DNA from: Streptomyces cinnamoneus
GTDB lineage: Bacteria > Actinomycetota > Actinomycetes > Streptomycetales > Streptomycetaceae
Reading direction: 5' to 3'
DNA: 64,000 bases
Assembly (NCBI RefSeq): GCF_014650495.1
Contig: NZ_BMVB01000020.1
Coordinates: forward strand, 55,344-119,343
Part shown: positions 18,101 to 26,073 of the stretch, piece after piece
Numbering within the stretch: position 1 is the stretch's first letter
How the letters are laid out: each line of letters opens with the position of its first letter
The notes under the pieces: model-generated
Databases searched by the model: none
The model's input: only the letters and a program-made list of their open reading frames with translations
Told to the model about the DNA's origin: nothing
Translations under genes and position numbers: made by a program

Positions 18101-18188
18101 ACCCGCAGCGTCGGGCCACTGATCCATCACGTCCAACGACAGTCTTTTGCCGGGTTCCCAACGTGGGCTTATGGACGCGTCGGCACTC

Positions 18189-19094
18189 TCAGCAACCGAC
18201 CCGGCGGGCGGCGACGGCCTTCAGTTCGTCAAGGACGAGGGCCGTGGCCGGGATCCGGAGGTGCTCGCGCAGGACGTAGGCCGATACCTGGCGGCGGCAG
18301 GCCGGGTCGAGGGCCCGTCCGGTGATCTTGTCGTGCCGGAGGAAGGACAACACCAGCCCCGGCATCATCGCCACTCCCAGCCCCTCGGCGACGAGGGACT
18401 GCACGACGAGGTTGTCGTCCGTTGTGAACGCGATGTCGGGTGCGAAGCCCTGCTCGGCGCATTCGTGCAGGAAATTGGTGCGGCAGCGCAGGCACCCGGC
18501 GATCCAGCGCTCCTCGGCCAGGTCCGCGAGCTTGACGGCGCGGCGGCGGGCCAGCGGGTGCCCTATGGGCAGCAGGACGGTCAGCTGATCCTCGAAGAGC
18601 GGTATCTCGACGAGCTCCTCGGGGACCTGTTCGTGCAGGCCGGGATAGGTGAAGGCCAGGGTGATGTCGCACTCGCCGCGCACGAGCCGGCGCAGCGAGT
18701 CGGGCGGTTCGCCCTCCTGCAGCTCGACGCGCACGCCCGGGTGGTCCGCGGCGAGCCGGGCCAGCGCCTCGGGTATGAGCGTGGCCCCCGCGCTGGGGAA
18801 CGCGCACACCCGCACCCGGCCCGCGCGCAGCCGGGTCAGCGAGCTCATTTGCCGTTGCGCAGCGGTGAGGCTGTCGAGGATGACCTCCGCGTGCCGGGCG
18901 AGCGCCTCGCCGGCCTCGGTCAGCCGCATGCGCCGTCCGACCCGGGTGAACAGCGGGGTGCCCACGACCCGTTCCAGGGCCTTCATCTGCTGGGTGATCG
19001 CGGGCTGGGTGTAGCCGAGCGCGCGGGCGGCAGCCGAATAGGACCCCGCGGTGACGACCGCGTGGAACGTCTTGATGTGCCGGGAGTCGAACAC
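18189..19094 (-). CDS. LysR family transcriptional regulator
   Basis: 301 residues from a GTG at 19094. The N-terminal HTH is textbook (HIKTFHAVVTAGSYSAAARA and LGYTQPAITQQMKALERVV). The effector domain follows (GRVRVCAFPSAGATLIPEAL, then CDITLAFTYP, and a Cys pair in CLRCRTNFLHECAEQ). It lies 88 bases upstream of the cysteine dioxygenase gene on the same strand. That suggests it controls the cysteine dioxygenase/YeiH pair, as LysR proteins commonly do for YeiH genes. Confidence 0.9.
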   Translation of the reverse strand: MFDSRHIKTFHAVVTAGSYSAAARALGYTQPAITQQMKALERVVGTPLFTRVGRRMRLTEAGEALARHAEVILDSLTAAQRQMSSLTRLRAGRVRVCAFPSAGATLIPEALARLAADHPGVRVELQEGEPPDSLRRLVRGECDITLAFTYPGLHEQVPEELVEIPLFEDQLTVLLPIGHPLARRRAVKLADLAEERWIAGCLRCRTNFLHECAEQGFAPDIAFTTDDNLVVQSLVAEGLGVAMMPGLVLSFLRHDKITGRALDPACRRQVSAYVLREHLRIPATALVLDELKAVAARRVGC

Positions 19095-19182
19095 GCCGGA
19101 ATCATAAGCGGAATTTGGGATCCGGGGGCGGGTGCGGGTGGCTTACTTCTGGATCAAGGGACATATCCGCCATGGTGGACTT

Positions 19183-20046
19183 ATGCCACACTACGTCTCG
19201 TACGACGCGGCCGAACTGCACTACCGGGTGCTGGGAGAGGACAACGGCGAGGGCGGCCCGCCGCTGGTCTGCCTCGCCGGAGGCCCCGGCCGGGACGCCG
19301 CGTACCTGGAGAACCTCGCCGGCCTCGACGCCCGCCGCCCCCTGATCGTCCCCGACAGCCGCGGCACGGGCGCCTCTCCCTCACCCGCGAACCCCGCGGC
19401 CTACGCCTTCCCGGCCCTGGCCGACGACCTGGAGTCGCTCCGCGACCACCTGGAGCTGGACCGCTTCGCCCTGCTGGCCCACGACGCGGCCTGCGCGACG
19501 GCCCAGGCGTACGCGGCCGCGCACGGCGACCACCTGACCCACCTGGTCCTGGTCGCCCCCGGCTCCCGCCTCCAGGGCGAACTGCCCACGGACGCCGAGG
19601 ACATCTTCGAGTCCCGCGCGACGGAGGAGTGGTGGGTCGACGCCTACGTGGCCGTGCACTCCCTGCCCGGCGCCACGGACCTCGCCGAGGTCCGCTCCCT
19701 CCTCCTCCGCGCGGCCCCCATGGCCTACGCCCGCTGGACCCGCACCCAACGCGCCCACGCCGCCCGCGAACCCGACCAGCTCAACCCCGTCCCCCGCGCC
19801 GGCTTCTGGCAGGGCGTCGACGAGACCGCCCGCCTGAACCTGCTGCGCCGCCTGCGCGACGTCCACTGCCCCGTCCTCGTGGTGACGGGCGACCGCGACG
19901 CCGTCACCGGCCTGCGCGCGGGCGAGGCGGTGGCGGCGTCCTTCCCGCGCGCCGTCCTGCGCCCGCTGCACGAGGTGGGCCACTACCCGTGGATCGACGA
20001 GCCGGACATGTTCCGCCCGCTGGTGGAGTCGTTCCTGGCGGTGTGA
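19183..20046 (+). CDS. Alpha/beta hydrolase with Asp at the nucleophile position
   Basis: 287 residues from the ATG at 19183 (GGTGG upstream). The fold is that of proline iminopeptidase-like hydrolases: oxyanion region GGPGRDAAYLENLAGLD, strand with DSRGTGAS, acid in VVTGDRDAVTG and His in EVGHYPWIDEP. At the elbow, where GxSxG is expected, it reads LLAHDAACATAQ, so the nucleophile position is Asp, as in dehalogenases and epoxide hydrolases. Either the chemistry differs or the enzyme is inactive as a peptidase. Substrate unknown. Confidence 0.82.
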   Translation: MPHYVSYDAAELHYRVLGEDNGEGGPPLVCLAGGPGRDAAYLENLAGLDARRPLIVPDSRGTGASPSPANPAAYAFPALADDLESLRDHLELDRFALLAHDAACATAQAYAAAHGDHLTHLVLVAPGSRLQGELPTDAEDIFESRATEEWWVDAYVAVHSLPGATDLAEVRSLLLRAAPMAYARWTRTQRAHAAREPDQLNPVPRAGFWQGVDETARLNLLRRLRDVHCPVLVVTGDRDAVTGLRAGEAVAASFPRAVLRPLHEVGHYPWIDEPDMFRPLVESFLAV

Positions 20047-20207
20047 GGCGGGGCCTCGTGAAGCCGCCTCGTGAAGCCTCGTGAACGGGACATGTCGGTC
20101 ATGTGACGGGGCCGGAGGCGCCATTGATGCGGGGCGGGGAGGGCCGTATGGTCGAAGTCGTCGCCGAGACGTTCGATGACGTTCGGCGTTTTCGATGTAT
20201 TCGGTAT

Positions 20208-20282
20208 GGCCGTGTGCCCGAGTGGCTTAGGGGCTCGCCTGCAAAGCGAGTTACGTGGGTTCGATTCCCGCCACGGCCTCCA
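20208..20282 (+). tRNA. tRNA-Cys(GCA)
   Basis: A complete cloverleaf with CCA end: acceptor GGCCGTG / CACGGCC, anticodon arm CTCGC-CTGCAAA-GCGAG with anticodon GCA, T-arm GTGGG-TTCGATT-CCCGC (one G-T pair), discriminator T (usual for tRNA-Cys). Its 3' part from base 20238 is duplicated at 34849-34893, so this gene is the attachment site of the integrated element and is restored by the element's left end. Confidence 0.95.
20238..20282 (+). repeat. attL core (45 bp)
   Basis: Identical to 34849-34893 from the end of the anticodon stem through CCA. The flanking bases differ on both sides (g/a before, g/t after), which fixes the identity block at 45 bases. Confidence 0.95.
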
Positions 20283-20343
20283 GTGCTTTGACCAGGCGAG
20301 ACCGAGAGTAGCGCCCCCCACAAGTGGATACCTCTCGGCCCAT

Positions 20344-20366
20344 CCGTCTCAGTTCCCGTCTCAGTT
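20344..20366 (+). promoter_or_regulatory. Left integrase arm-type site pair
   Basis: CCGTCTCAGTT occurs at 20344 and 20356, 12 bases apart. The same pair, with the same spacing, lies at the right end (34712 and 34724, the second CCGTCTCATT). Matching repeats at both ends of an integrated element are typical of integrase arm-binding sites. Confidence 0.65.
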
Positions 20367-20404
20367 GGCCGACGACGCTGGCGACCACAGCGGAGAACAA
20401 CCAC

Positions 20405-20435
20405 AAAAAGCGGCTCTGGCTTGTAAGCCAGAGCC
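20405..20435 (-). terminator. Rho-independent terminator of the integrase-side operon
   Basis: GGCTCTGGCTT pairs with AAGCCAGAGCC (11 bp, minimal loop). On the minus strand it is followed by GCTTTTTG. It sits downstream of the small membrane protein gene and insulates the tRNA from element transcription. Confidence 0.85.
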
Positions 20436-20539
20436 TCTCGCGTGTCCGCCGATATTTCGCATACGGGATCACCGCATGATTGCCCAGCCGACCCGGATGG
20501 TGGTGGGAGGCCAGGTGAAGTTACACACCTACCGCTAGG

Positions 20540-20803
20540 TCAGGACTGTCCCCTGATGTACCGCATAACCCCAAAGATGAAGCCGGGCAGCACGATCGCT
20601 GCCACAACCCCCGTACTGATCGCCTCGTAGTACGAAGCATGATCCATCGTCCGCCGGACGACGCCCGCAAAGCCTCCACCGATGATCCCCACCAGGATGA
20701 TGATCACGGCTTCGAACTTCCGGATCTTCTTGGCCTCGTTGCTGCCGCTTCCGCTACCGGAATCAGGCCCCGAGACCTCCGGGCCGTTCTGCATTGCCGT
20801 CAT
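20540..20803 (-). CDS. Small membrane protein at AICE left end
   Basis: 87 residues with a Ser/Gly-rich N-terminus, a basic KKIRK patch and two membrane segments (AVIIILVGIIGGGFAGVV and AISTGVVAAIVLPGFIFGV). The GAAGG about ten bases before the ATG at 20803 supports it. A terminator lies about 100 bases downstream. Function unknown; possibly membrane-linked control of transfer or exclusion, but nothing in the sequence shows this. Confidence 0.6.
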   Translation of the reverse strand: MTAMQNGPEVSGPDSGSGSGSNEAKKIRKFEAVIIILVGIIGGGFAGVVRRTMDHASYYEAISTGVVAAIVLPGFIFGVMRYIRGQS

Positions 20804-21443
20804 GGCTGGCTCTGCCTTCGTCAGCCGCCTATGAAGGGTGACCTGTCGGGTTCGGACCTGCGAAGTTGTCCGGCCGCTGCTGCGGCTTCACCCCAAGGGC
20901 TACTCGGTCCGGCCAGGACTTGACCATTCCGGCGACCCGCCATGCTTGGATCCTCCACTCCTACCGCTCCATGGACACGACGGTGTCATCCGGACGCCGG
21001 CAGGACTCGGCTTACGACCGGACCGCCCCGTCGCCTGTGGCGAGGGCTTGTCGTGGAATGGATATTGACTCAGGTCTCACCGAAAGTCCCAATCCGGATG
21101 GGCTTTTGTGGCGTTACTCACGGCGGCAAGCATCGACCCAATAATCGCACTAATAACTGCAATTCGAACGGAAGTTGGCTTGCAGTCAGGCATGGACATT
21201 GAAAGCCCCAGGTGGATGCGCGTAGAAACGTCCGGCAAGGCCATTCGCAGCAGTTCTCAGGGACGATTCCTTCACACAAGCCGACCTTCGCTCGGGCTCG
21301 GGCGACTCCCGTGCGCGGGGCTCTTACTCCGGCCCGGGCTTCGCTCACACAGTGTCTGGCCGCCGTGGACTCAGCTGCGGGCAGGACGATCCTCCGGGTG
21401 GAAGACCGTCGCGCCCACCCGCTCGCTTTACCTATGGCATCAG
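20804..21443. other. Gene-poor stretch beside the integrase
   Basis: About 640 bases with mixed composition. Open frames here lack codon bias and ribosome sites except for one weak small candidate at 21077-21199. The stretch may hold further attachment-region structure. Confidence 0.4.
21077..21199 (-). CDS. Possible 40-aa membrane peptide
   Basis: An ATG-started frame giving one hydrophobic segment (VRIAVISAIIGSMLAAVS) flanked by charged ends. The ribosome site is weak (CTGGGG) and a second ATG lies two codons in. Small membrane peptides do occur beside integrases, but this could be chance. Confidence 0.25.
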   Translation of the reverse strand: MSMPDCKPTSVRIAVISAIIGSMLAAVSNATKAHPDWDFR

Positions 21444-22706
21444 TTAGTCGGCCGCTACCCCGTCATTGTCCGGGCCGTCCGTCACGGACTTCCAGATCAG
21501 ACCGTCCACCTGCCTCGCCACGTCAGCCCGCACCGCGTCCACCATGTGCTGATACCGAGCCGCCATGGCGGTCGTCGACCACCCCATGAGACCCATCACG
21601 GCACGCTCGGGTACACCGAGGATGAGCAGAACCGTGGCGGCCGTGTGGCGGGCATCGTGCAGACGCCCGTTCCGAACCTTCGCCGCAACCAGTAGAGCCT
21701 TCCACTGAGTCCAGTCCTCGCGGTGGGAAGGGATGCGGCCGTGAGCATCGGGGAACACCCAACCGCCTTCCGTCCAACGCTCCCCGGCCGCCTGCCGCTC
21801 CGCATCCTGCGCCGAACGGTGCGCTCGCAGCAGATCAACGAGCTGTTCCGGCAGACCGACCGCGCGACGGCCAGCGCGCGACTTAGTGGTGGACGTCTCC
21901 GGGTTGGTGCGCCTCTTCTGCGGACAGTACCCCGCGGCCTTGCGTCCGCAGGGTTCGTCGCACCCGTGCGCGTACTGCGGCCGGTGGCGACTACGGCGGA
22001 CCACCAGAAATCCACTGTCGAGGTCTATATCCTCCCATTTCAGGCCCAGCACCTCGCCCTGTCGTAGTCCGAGTGCGAGGGCCACGGCCCAACGTGCGGA
22101 GCTACGGTGCTGGTCAGCGGCTTTCAGTAGACGCTGTACCTCTTGGACGGTGTAAGGCTCCACCTCGTACTCGCCCACCTTCGGGGCCTTGGCCAACTGA
22201 ACGGGGTTCTTCCCGAGGTGGCCGCGCCGTACAGCCTCATTGAGCGCGGTGCGAAAGGTCCGGTGCACCTGGTGAGCGGTCGCGGGCTTGCTGCCGTTGG
22301 CCTGCATCTTGGCGTAGAACACCTCGATGTGCTCTGGCTTGAGCCTGTCGAGACGGTGAGCCCCCAAGCCGGGAATGAGGTGCTTGCGGACGGCCACGCC
22401 GTACCCGACCATCGTGTTGTCGTTCACGGCGAGGGGCGCGACGTTCTCAATCCAGTGGGTCAACCACGCCTTGACCGTCAACGCCTTGCCGGGCTTCCGC
22501 ACGGCCTTGGCGTCACGCTGCTTCTCCAGCTCTCGGACAGCCTCTGCTACCTCGGTCTTCGTCTTGCGTTCGACATGGCGGCGGTCCGGCGTGCCATCGT
22601 CGCGGACGCCGACAGTGACGCGGCCGTGCCATTTGCCGTCCTTGCCGAAGTAGATCGTGCTACGGCCGTTCGGCTGTCGAGTGCGCTTCTTCTTTTCCTC
22701 TGCCAC
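21444..22706 (-). CDS. int: Tyrosine site-specific integrase of the AICE
   Basis: 420 residues from a GTG at 22706 with AGGAG upstream. It has an AP2-like arm-binding N-terminus (STIYFGKDGKWHGRVTVG), a core-binding SAM-like domain (around residues 75-165) and the catalytic domain. Catalytic residues are Arg near 215 (LALGLRQGEVLGLKWEDID), H350 and R353 in LHDARHTAAT, the Trp near 376 in GLMGWS and nucleophile Tyr near 385 (MAARYQHM). It should recombine attP with the tRNA-Cys 3' end. One copy of the conserved hairpin element precedes it. Confidence 0.96.
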   Translation of the reverse strand: MAEEKKKRTRQPNGRSTIYFGKDGKWHGRVTVGVRDDGTPDRRHVERKTKTEVAEAVRELEKQRDAKAVRKPGKALTVKAWLTHWIENVAPLAVNDNTMVGYGVAVRKHLIPGLGAHRLDRLKPEHIEVFYAKMQANGSKPATAHQVHRTFRTALNEAVRRGHLGKNPVQLAKAPKVGEYEVEPYTVQEVQRLLKAADQHRSSARWAVALALGLRQGEVLGLKWEDIDLDSGFLVVRRSRHRPQYAHGCDEPCGRKAAGYCPQKRRTNPETSTTKSRAGRRAVGLPEQLVDLLRAHRSAQDAERQAAGERWTEGGWVFPDAHGRIPSHREDWTQWKALLVAAKVRNGRLHDARHTAATVLLILGVPERAVMGLMGWSTTAMAARYQHMVDAVRADVARQVDGLIWKSVTDGPDNDGVAAD

Positions 22707-22741
22707 TGGCAGGCTCCTGTTTCGTGCGTGTCGGGATGGAA

Positions 22742-22784
22742 CCGGGGCGGCGGGCTGTCCTGTCCGGGAGTGCCGCCGCCCCGG
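22742..22784 (-). promoter_or_regulatory. Conserved hairpin element, copy 1 (before int)
   Basis: A perfect 12-bp stem, CCGGGGCGGCGG with its complement, and a 19-base loop that on the minus strand reads CACTCCCGGACAGGACAGC. It lies between the xis stop and the int ribosome site. The same loop with different stem bases recurs three more times in the element. Confidence 0.8.
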
Positions 22785-22790
22785 GCGTCG

Positions 22791-23006
22791 TCAGGCGGCT
22801 CGGTGTGCGGTGCGGAGGCGGGCGACGTACGCAGCCGGCGCGTCGGCCGGCACGCGGCGGAGACGGCCGACGGGTACGGACTCCAGCTCTCCGGAGCGGA
22901 TGAGCCCGTAGCACGTGGTCCGGCCGATGCGGAGTCGGCGGGCGGCCTCTTCGACAGTGAGTAGGACGAGGGTGGAATCAACAGCGGCGATGTCGGCCGT
23001 GTCCAT
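22791..23006 (-). CDS. xis: Excisionase / helix-turn-helix protein
   Basis: 71 residues with a MerR/excisionase-type winged helix: LLTVEEAARRLRIGRTTCYG followed by LIRSGELESVPVGRLRRVP. It is encoded directly upstream of int with an 84-base gap that holds the conserved hairpin. AICE excisionases of this size bend attL and attR DNA and direct integrase towards excision. Co-transcription with int is likely. Confidence 0.88.
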   Translation of the reverse strand: MDTADIAAVDSTLVLLTVEEAARRLRIGRTTCYGLIRSGELESVPVGRLRRVPADAPAAYVARLRTAHRAA

Positions 23007-23054
23007 GCGGAGATTCCCTTCGACTGGGGCGCGCTGTCCGAAGTGCGGATTCCC

Positions 23055-23260
23055 GCGTCATTGCGTCATCAGCGTCATTCGGGCTTCTGACCTGCACCTT
23101 TGCGTGACACAGCGGTTTGGGCGTGCGTCACTGGCGCGTCGTGGGCTGCGTCATCCAGTGACGCGGATGACGCAGCATGACGCAGACACCCGGCGTCTAC
23201 GTCATCCCTCCAGCCGCAGGTCAGGGGCCGTTCTCTCCGAGCGCATGACGCAGATGACGC
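23055..23260. promoter_or_regulatory. Iterated GCGTCAT / ATGACGC motifs, candidate replication origin
   Basis: GCGTCAT is found at 23055, 23063, 23072 and 23148. Its complement ATGACGC is at 23167, 23177, 23245 and 23254, with near matches between (GCGTCAC at 23125). The two arms face each other. The block lies in the non-coding gap between the replication ATPase gene and xis, a plausible iteron origin bound by the element's initiator. Confidence 0.6.
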
Positions 23261-23380
23261 AGCGTCTTTCCCCTTCGGACAAAGAGGGGTGGTATCTGTT
23301 GTGGTGCGGTGCCGCTTCAAGCGTGAAGAAGGAGCCGCTTCGCGGCACGACCATCGAGCGGCGGCGCTGCCGCCGAACAG

Positions 23381-23421
23381 CAAGAAGAGCAGCCTGGTCG
23401 TGGCGCGTGGTGCTCTTCTTG
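23381..23421. terminator. Hairpin downstream of the replication ATPase gene
   Basis: CAAGAAGAGCA pairs perfectly with TGCTCTTCTTG across 19 bases. It sits 27 bases beyond the ATPase stop on the minus strand. No T-run follows, so it may end or slow transcription between rep genes and xis. Confidence 0.5.
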
Positions 23422-23447
23422 CTTGTCTCCACGATCGTGCGACGCGG

Positions 23448-24929
23448 TCAGAACATCCGCTTCGCCTCGTGTGGCGGCGGGGCTTGCGCGCGGGTCATTT
23501 CGAGGTAGCGGCCCTCGCTGGTGCGGCCCGAGTCGATGAGCACGCCCCGAGCGGCAAGGGTCGGCTGGAGGCGCTTGAGACGGTCGGAAAGGACCTTTCC
23601 CGTGGTCGGCCAGCCTTTGGGCAGGGGACGCAGATCGTCGCCGCTGTAGAGGCGACTGAGGCAGTGCAGCCACTCGGTAGAGGTCATCCGCTGCGCTGCG
23701 CCCGCTTCGATCGTGTCGGCGTGACGCAGGACGGTCTGCGCGAGTAAGTCGCCCTCGATCACGTCGTCGTTAAGGTCGTCCAGGCTCGCCCGATAGGCGG
23801 CGAGCGTTCCCCAGCCGGTTGCCGCGTCGAGCTGCGCGCACAGGTGCGCGAAGTCCGCCATCCGCAGGTCGGTAGGGGTCTCCGCCTGTGCCGCGCGGAC
23901 CTTGACCGCCAGATCGAGCAAGGAGCCGAGAACGACCGGCAGAGCCTCGGCGTACTCCGCCCACAGCTCCGCCTCGGTGCGCCGCACGCGCGGGCGTTCC
24001 AAGCGCAGGGGCAAGAGGCGTTCGGCGAGGTCGGGCCGGATGACGCCCACGTCGATGCCAGTCAGCAGCATCGGGCGGCGGTAGCGGGCACGGACCACGT
24101 CCCCGTCGGTGTACAGGGCGCGCTTGACGTTCTCGGCGCCGGTGACGATGCAGCACATCGCATCCGACAGGTCCGGCGTCATGTGGGAGAGGTTGTCCAG
24201 GGCGGTGACCCATCCGGCAGCCACCGCCGCGATCAGGTTCTCCTCATCCTTCGGAGCCCGGCGCAGGTCTCCGCTCATGCCCTCGATGATCCGCACGAGC
24301 ATCCGCCCGCCGGTGGACTTGCCCGCTCCCTGGGGGCCGGTGAGGAAGGGGGCGGGGACGGGCACCGACGGGCCGAGACAGCCGATGAGCCAGGCGACGG
24401 CCAGGCACTCGGTCTGCGCAGTGGCGAAGTTGCACAGCCTCAGCAGCAGATCAATGCCCTTGCCGTCGGTGTCCTTGACCGGCAGGGGAAGTTCCCCGGT
24501 GAGCTGGGTGCGCCGCCAGCACACCTCGCGCGGGTCAGGGACGGCGAGGTCCCAGCCAGAGGGGTGGATGCGCACGGACTGCCCGTCGTTACGGCCCAGG
24601 TCCAGCCACGTCGCGCCGTCGAATCCGGGGGCGACCCGGATGTGGACGGGCTGAACGTCTTCGGTCAGCGCGAGTGCTTCGATCAAGTCCAACGCCTCCT
24701 TGAGCGCAGTCCCGTTGAACACGCCGTGCCCGTCGCGGAAGAGACCGACCATGAGTTCCTGCCGGTGGCTTCCCGTCGTGCCCTGCGAGCGAATCGGGCG
24801 AGCCACAGGGTGGCCATTCTTCTGCGCGTACACGGTCCCGTCGGCGGTGCGGAAGTACCGGAAGTGCGCTTGCGCGTAGTCGGTGATGACCTCGCGTGCC
24901 GGACTCTTGTCGTCGTCGACCATGGTCAC
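23448..24929 (-). CDS. AICE replication ATPase (helicase partner of the primase-polymerase)
   Basis: About 493 residues from a GTG at 24929 whose GTGA overlaps the upstream stop (an ATG two codons later is possible). A Walker A motif lies at about residues 198-206 (LTGPQGAGKSTGG). A Walker B-like WVTALDNLSHM and an Arg-finger region (RYRRPMLLTGID) follow. This is the ATPase layout seen in D5/primase-linked helicases and AICE replication proteins. With the preceding prim-pol gene it should replicate the excised circle. An initiator role, and binding to the nearby ATGACGC repeats, is inference. Confidence 0.82.
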   Translation of the reverse strand: MTMVDDDKSPAREVITDYAQAHFRYFRTADGTVYAQKNGHPVARPIRSQGTTGSHRQELMVGLFRDGHGVFNGTALKEALDLIEALALTEDVQPVHIRVAPGFDGATWLDLGRNDGQSVRIHPSGWDLAVPDPREVCWRRTQLTGELPLPVKDTDGKGIDLLLRLCNFATAQTECLAVAWLIGCLGPSVPVPAPFLTGPQGAGKSTGGRMLVRIIEGMSGDLRRAPKDEENLIAAVAAGWVTALDNLSHMTPDLSDAMCCIVTGAENVKRALYTDGDVVRARYRRPMLLTGIDVGVIRPDLAERLLPLRLERPRVRRTEAELWAEYAEALPVVLGSLLDLAVKVRAAQAETPTDLRMADFAHLCAQLDAATGWGTLAAYRASLDDLNDDVIEGDLLAQTVLRHADTIEAGAAQRMTSTEWLHCLSRLYSGDDLRPLPKGWPTTGKVLSDRLKRLQPTLAARGVLIDSGRTSEGRYLEMTRAQAPPPHEAKRMF

Positions 24930-25804
24930 AGTCCGAGCCTGGTGCGGGCGTTGTTCCACGCGGCGATGCAGTGCCACAGGGATTCACCCTTGGCCTGCGC
25001 GGCAGTGAACAGCCGTGTGATGTGGGCGTCGGTCAGGCAGCCGCACCGACCATGGGCGGACAGTACGGCGAGAAACGTGCGGTAGACGGTGGTGTGGACG
25101 GCGCTGCGAGCTTCGGTGATGCTCTGTTCGGCCATGGCGATGCCCCGGTCCAGATAGGCGGGCGTGCGGTGACGGCACGCCCCGCCGTCGGCGAGGACGG
25201 GCACGGTGACTACAGGCCGGGCCGTGGGGGGCTTCTTCACGGCCAGCGCGCACACGGTGCCGGGCAGATCGGTGACAGTGCCGGTGCTGGGGCCGAGCCA
25301 CCGCACATAGGACATGAGCGACTTGATGTCGACGCCCGGCCGAACCGCGTTGGACGACTGCATGGTGCCCCGGTAGATCCAGTGCTCGCCGCGGGTCGTC
25401 TGCACGGTCCGGGTGGCGGGCAGGGTCTCGCAGGCCCATGTGACGGCTGCCGCGTCGTCCAGGTCGACCACCGTCAGCCCCGCCCCGCCAGGGTGATAGG
25501 CGACGGCCGCCGCCTCGCGCCACGCGGACGCCCACGCCGGCGAGGTGAGGACGCGGGGGTTGGTGGTGGCTGCGGCCCAGGCGTGGCAGACGCTGGCGCA
25601 CTCGCAGGGACCGGAATTTTTCATGTTCGGCCGTCCGCCGCACGCGTTCCCCTTGCATGCACGGCAGTTCCCGAACGGCACCTTGCCCTTCCTCAGAGGC
25701 AGCGTCGGGACACCGGCCGCCGCGAGCTCCAGGGCCGTATGCAGGTGATTCTCGTCCGGGCGATTCTCGGTGCGGGGGCACCGGGCCTTGCAGTCAGGTG
25801 TCAT
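24926..25804 (-). CDS. Bifunctional DNA primase/polymerase (prim-pol)
   Basis: 292 residues from the ATG at 25804. The N-terminal prim-pol pattern is clear: LELAAAGVPTLPLRKGKVPF, then a Cys-rich zinc-like insert (CRACKGNACGG and CECASVCHAW). The catalytic strand is LTVVDLDD, with VQTTRGEHWIYRG and GVDIKSL after it. A C-terminal helical region ends with AAWNNARTRLGL. Such enzymes prime and extend DNA in AICE replication. It is preceded by hairpin copy 2 and coupled by a 4-base overlap to the ATPase gene. Confidence 0.88.
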   Translation of the reverse strand: MTPDCKARCPRTENRPDENHLHTALELAAAGVPTLPLRKGKVPFGNCRACKGNACGGRPNMKNSGPCECASVCHAWAAATTNPRVLTSPAWASAWREAAAVAYHPGGAGLTVVDLDDAAAVTWACETLPATRTVQTTRGEHWIYRGTMQSSNAVRPGVDIKSLMSYVRWLGPSTGTVTDLPGTVCALAVKKPPTARPVVTVPVLADGGACRHRTPAYLDRGIAMAEQSITEARSAVHTTVYRTFLAVLSAHGRCGCLTDAHITRLFTAAQAKGESLWHCIAAWNNARTRLGL

Positions 25805-25843
25805 GCTGGATGTCTCCTGTTCTGCTACGTCGGGATGGGGAGA

Positions 25844-25889
25844 CCGGGGGCGGCGGGCTGTCCTTGTCCGGGAGTGCCGCCGCCCTCGG
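25844..25889 (-). promoter_or_regulatory. Conserved hairpin element, copy 2 (before prim-pol)
   Basis: A 13-bp stem with one mismatch (CCGGGGGCGGCGG / CCGCCGCCCTCGG) and the loop CACTCCCGGACAAGGACAGC on the minus strand. It is followed by CGACGTAGCAGAACAGGAG and the prim-pol ATG. Confidence 0.8.
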
Positions 25890-25895
25890 GCGTTG

Positions 25896-26054
25896 CTACC
25901 GGTCGCAGACGCAGTCGGGGCGTTCACTGCTGCCGTCCGCGCCGCACAGACAGCAGTGCGGGTAGTCGAACGGGTCGGAGCCGTCGGAGGGGTAGCACAC
26001 CTCGCAGTCGAAGGCGTCGAAGTAGTCGTCGAAGCTGGTGGGGTCAGGGATCAC
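25896..26054 (-). CDS. 52-aa Cys-rich acidic protein
   Basis: A GTG at 26054 with GAAGGAGA upstream. The product is very acidic (PDPTSFDDYFDAFD) and then has paired cysteines: CEVC, CCLC and CVC near the end, suggesting one small zinc knuckle. It lies between the SpdB-like gene (19-base gap) and prim-pol in the same direction. No family recognised. The good ribosome site and strong third-position GC support a real gene. Confidence 0.65.
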   Translation of the reverse strand: MIPDPTSFDDYFDAFDCEVCYPSDGSDPFDYPHCCLCGADGSSERPDCVCDR

Positions 26055-26073
26055 GAGGGGTCTCCTTCAGGCG

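Noticed and set aside
20283..20298. Second attachment site shared with 39606-39619 (TGCTTTGACCAGG)
   Set aside because: The match is only about 13 bases, lies outside the att core, and has no integrase next to the second copy.
23202..23432. Minus-strand 76-codon frame in the iteron region
   Set aside because: No ribosome site, poor third-position GC and overlap with the repeated ATGACGC block make a non-coding origin more likely.
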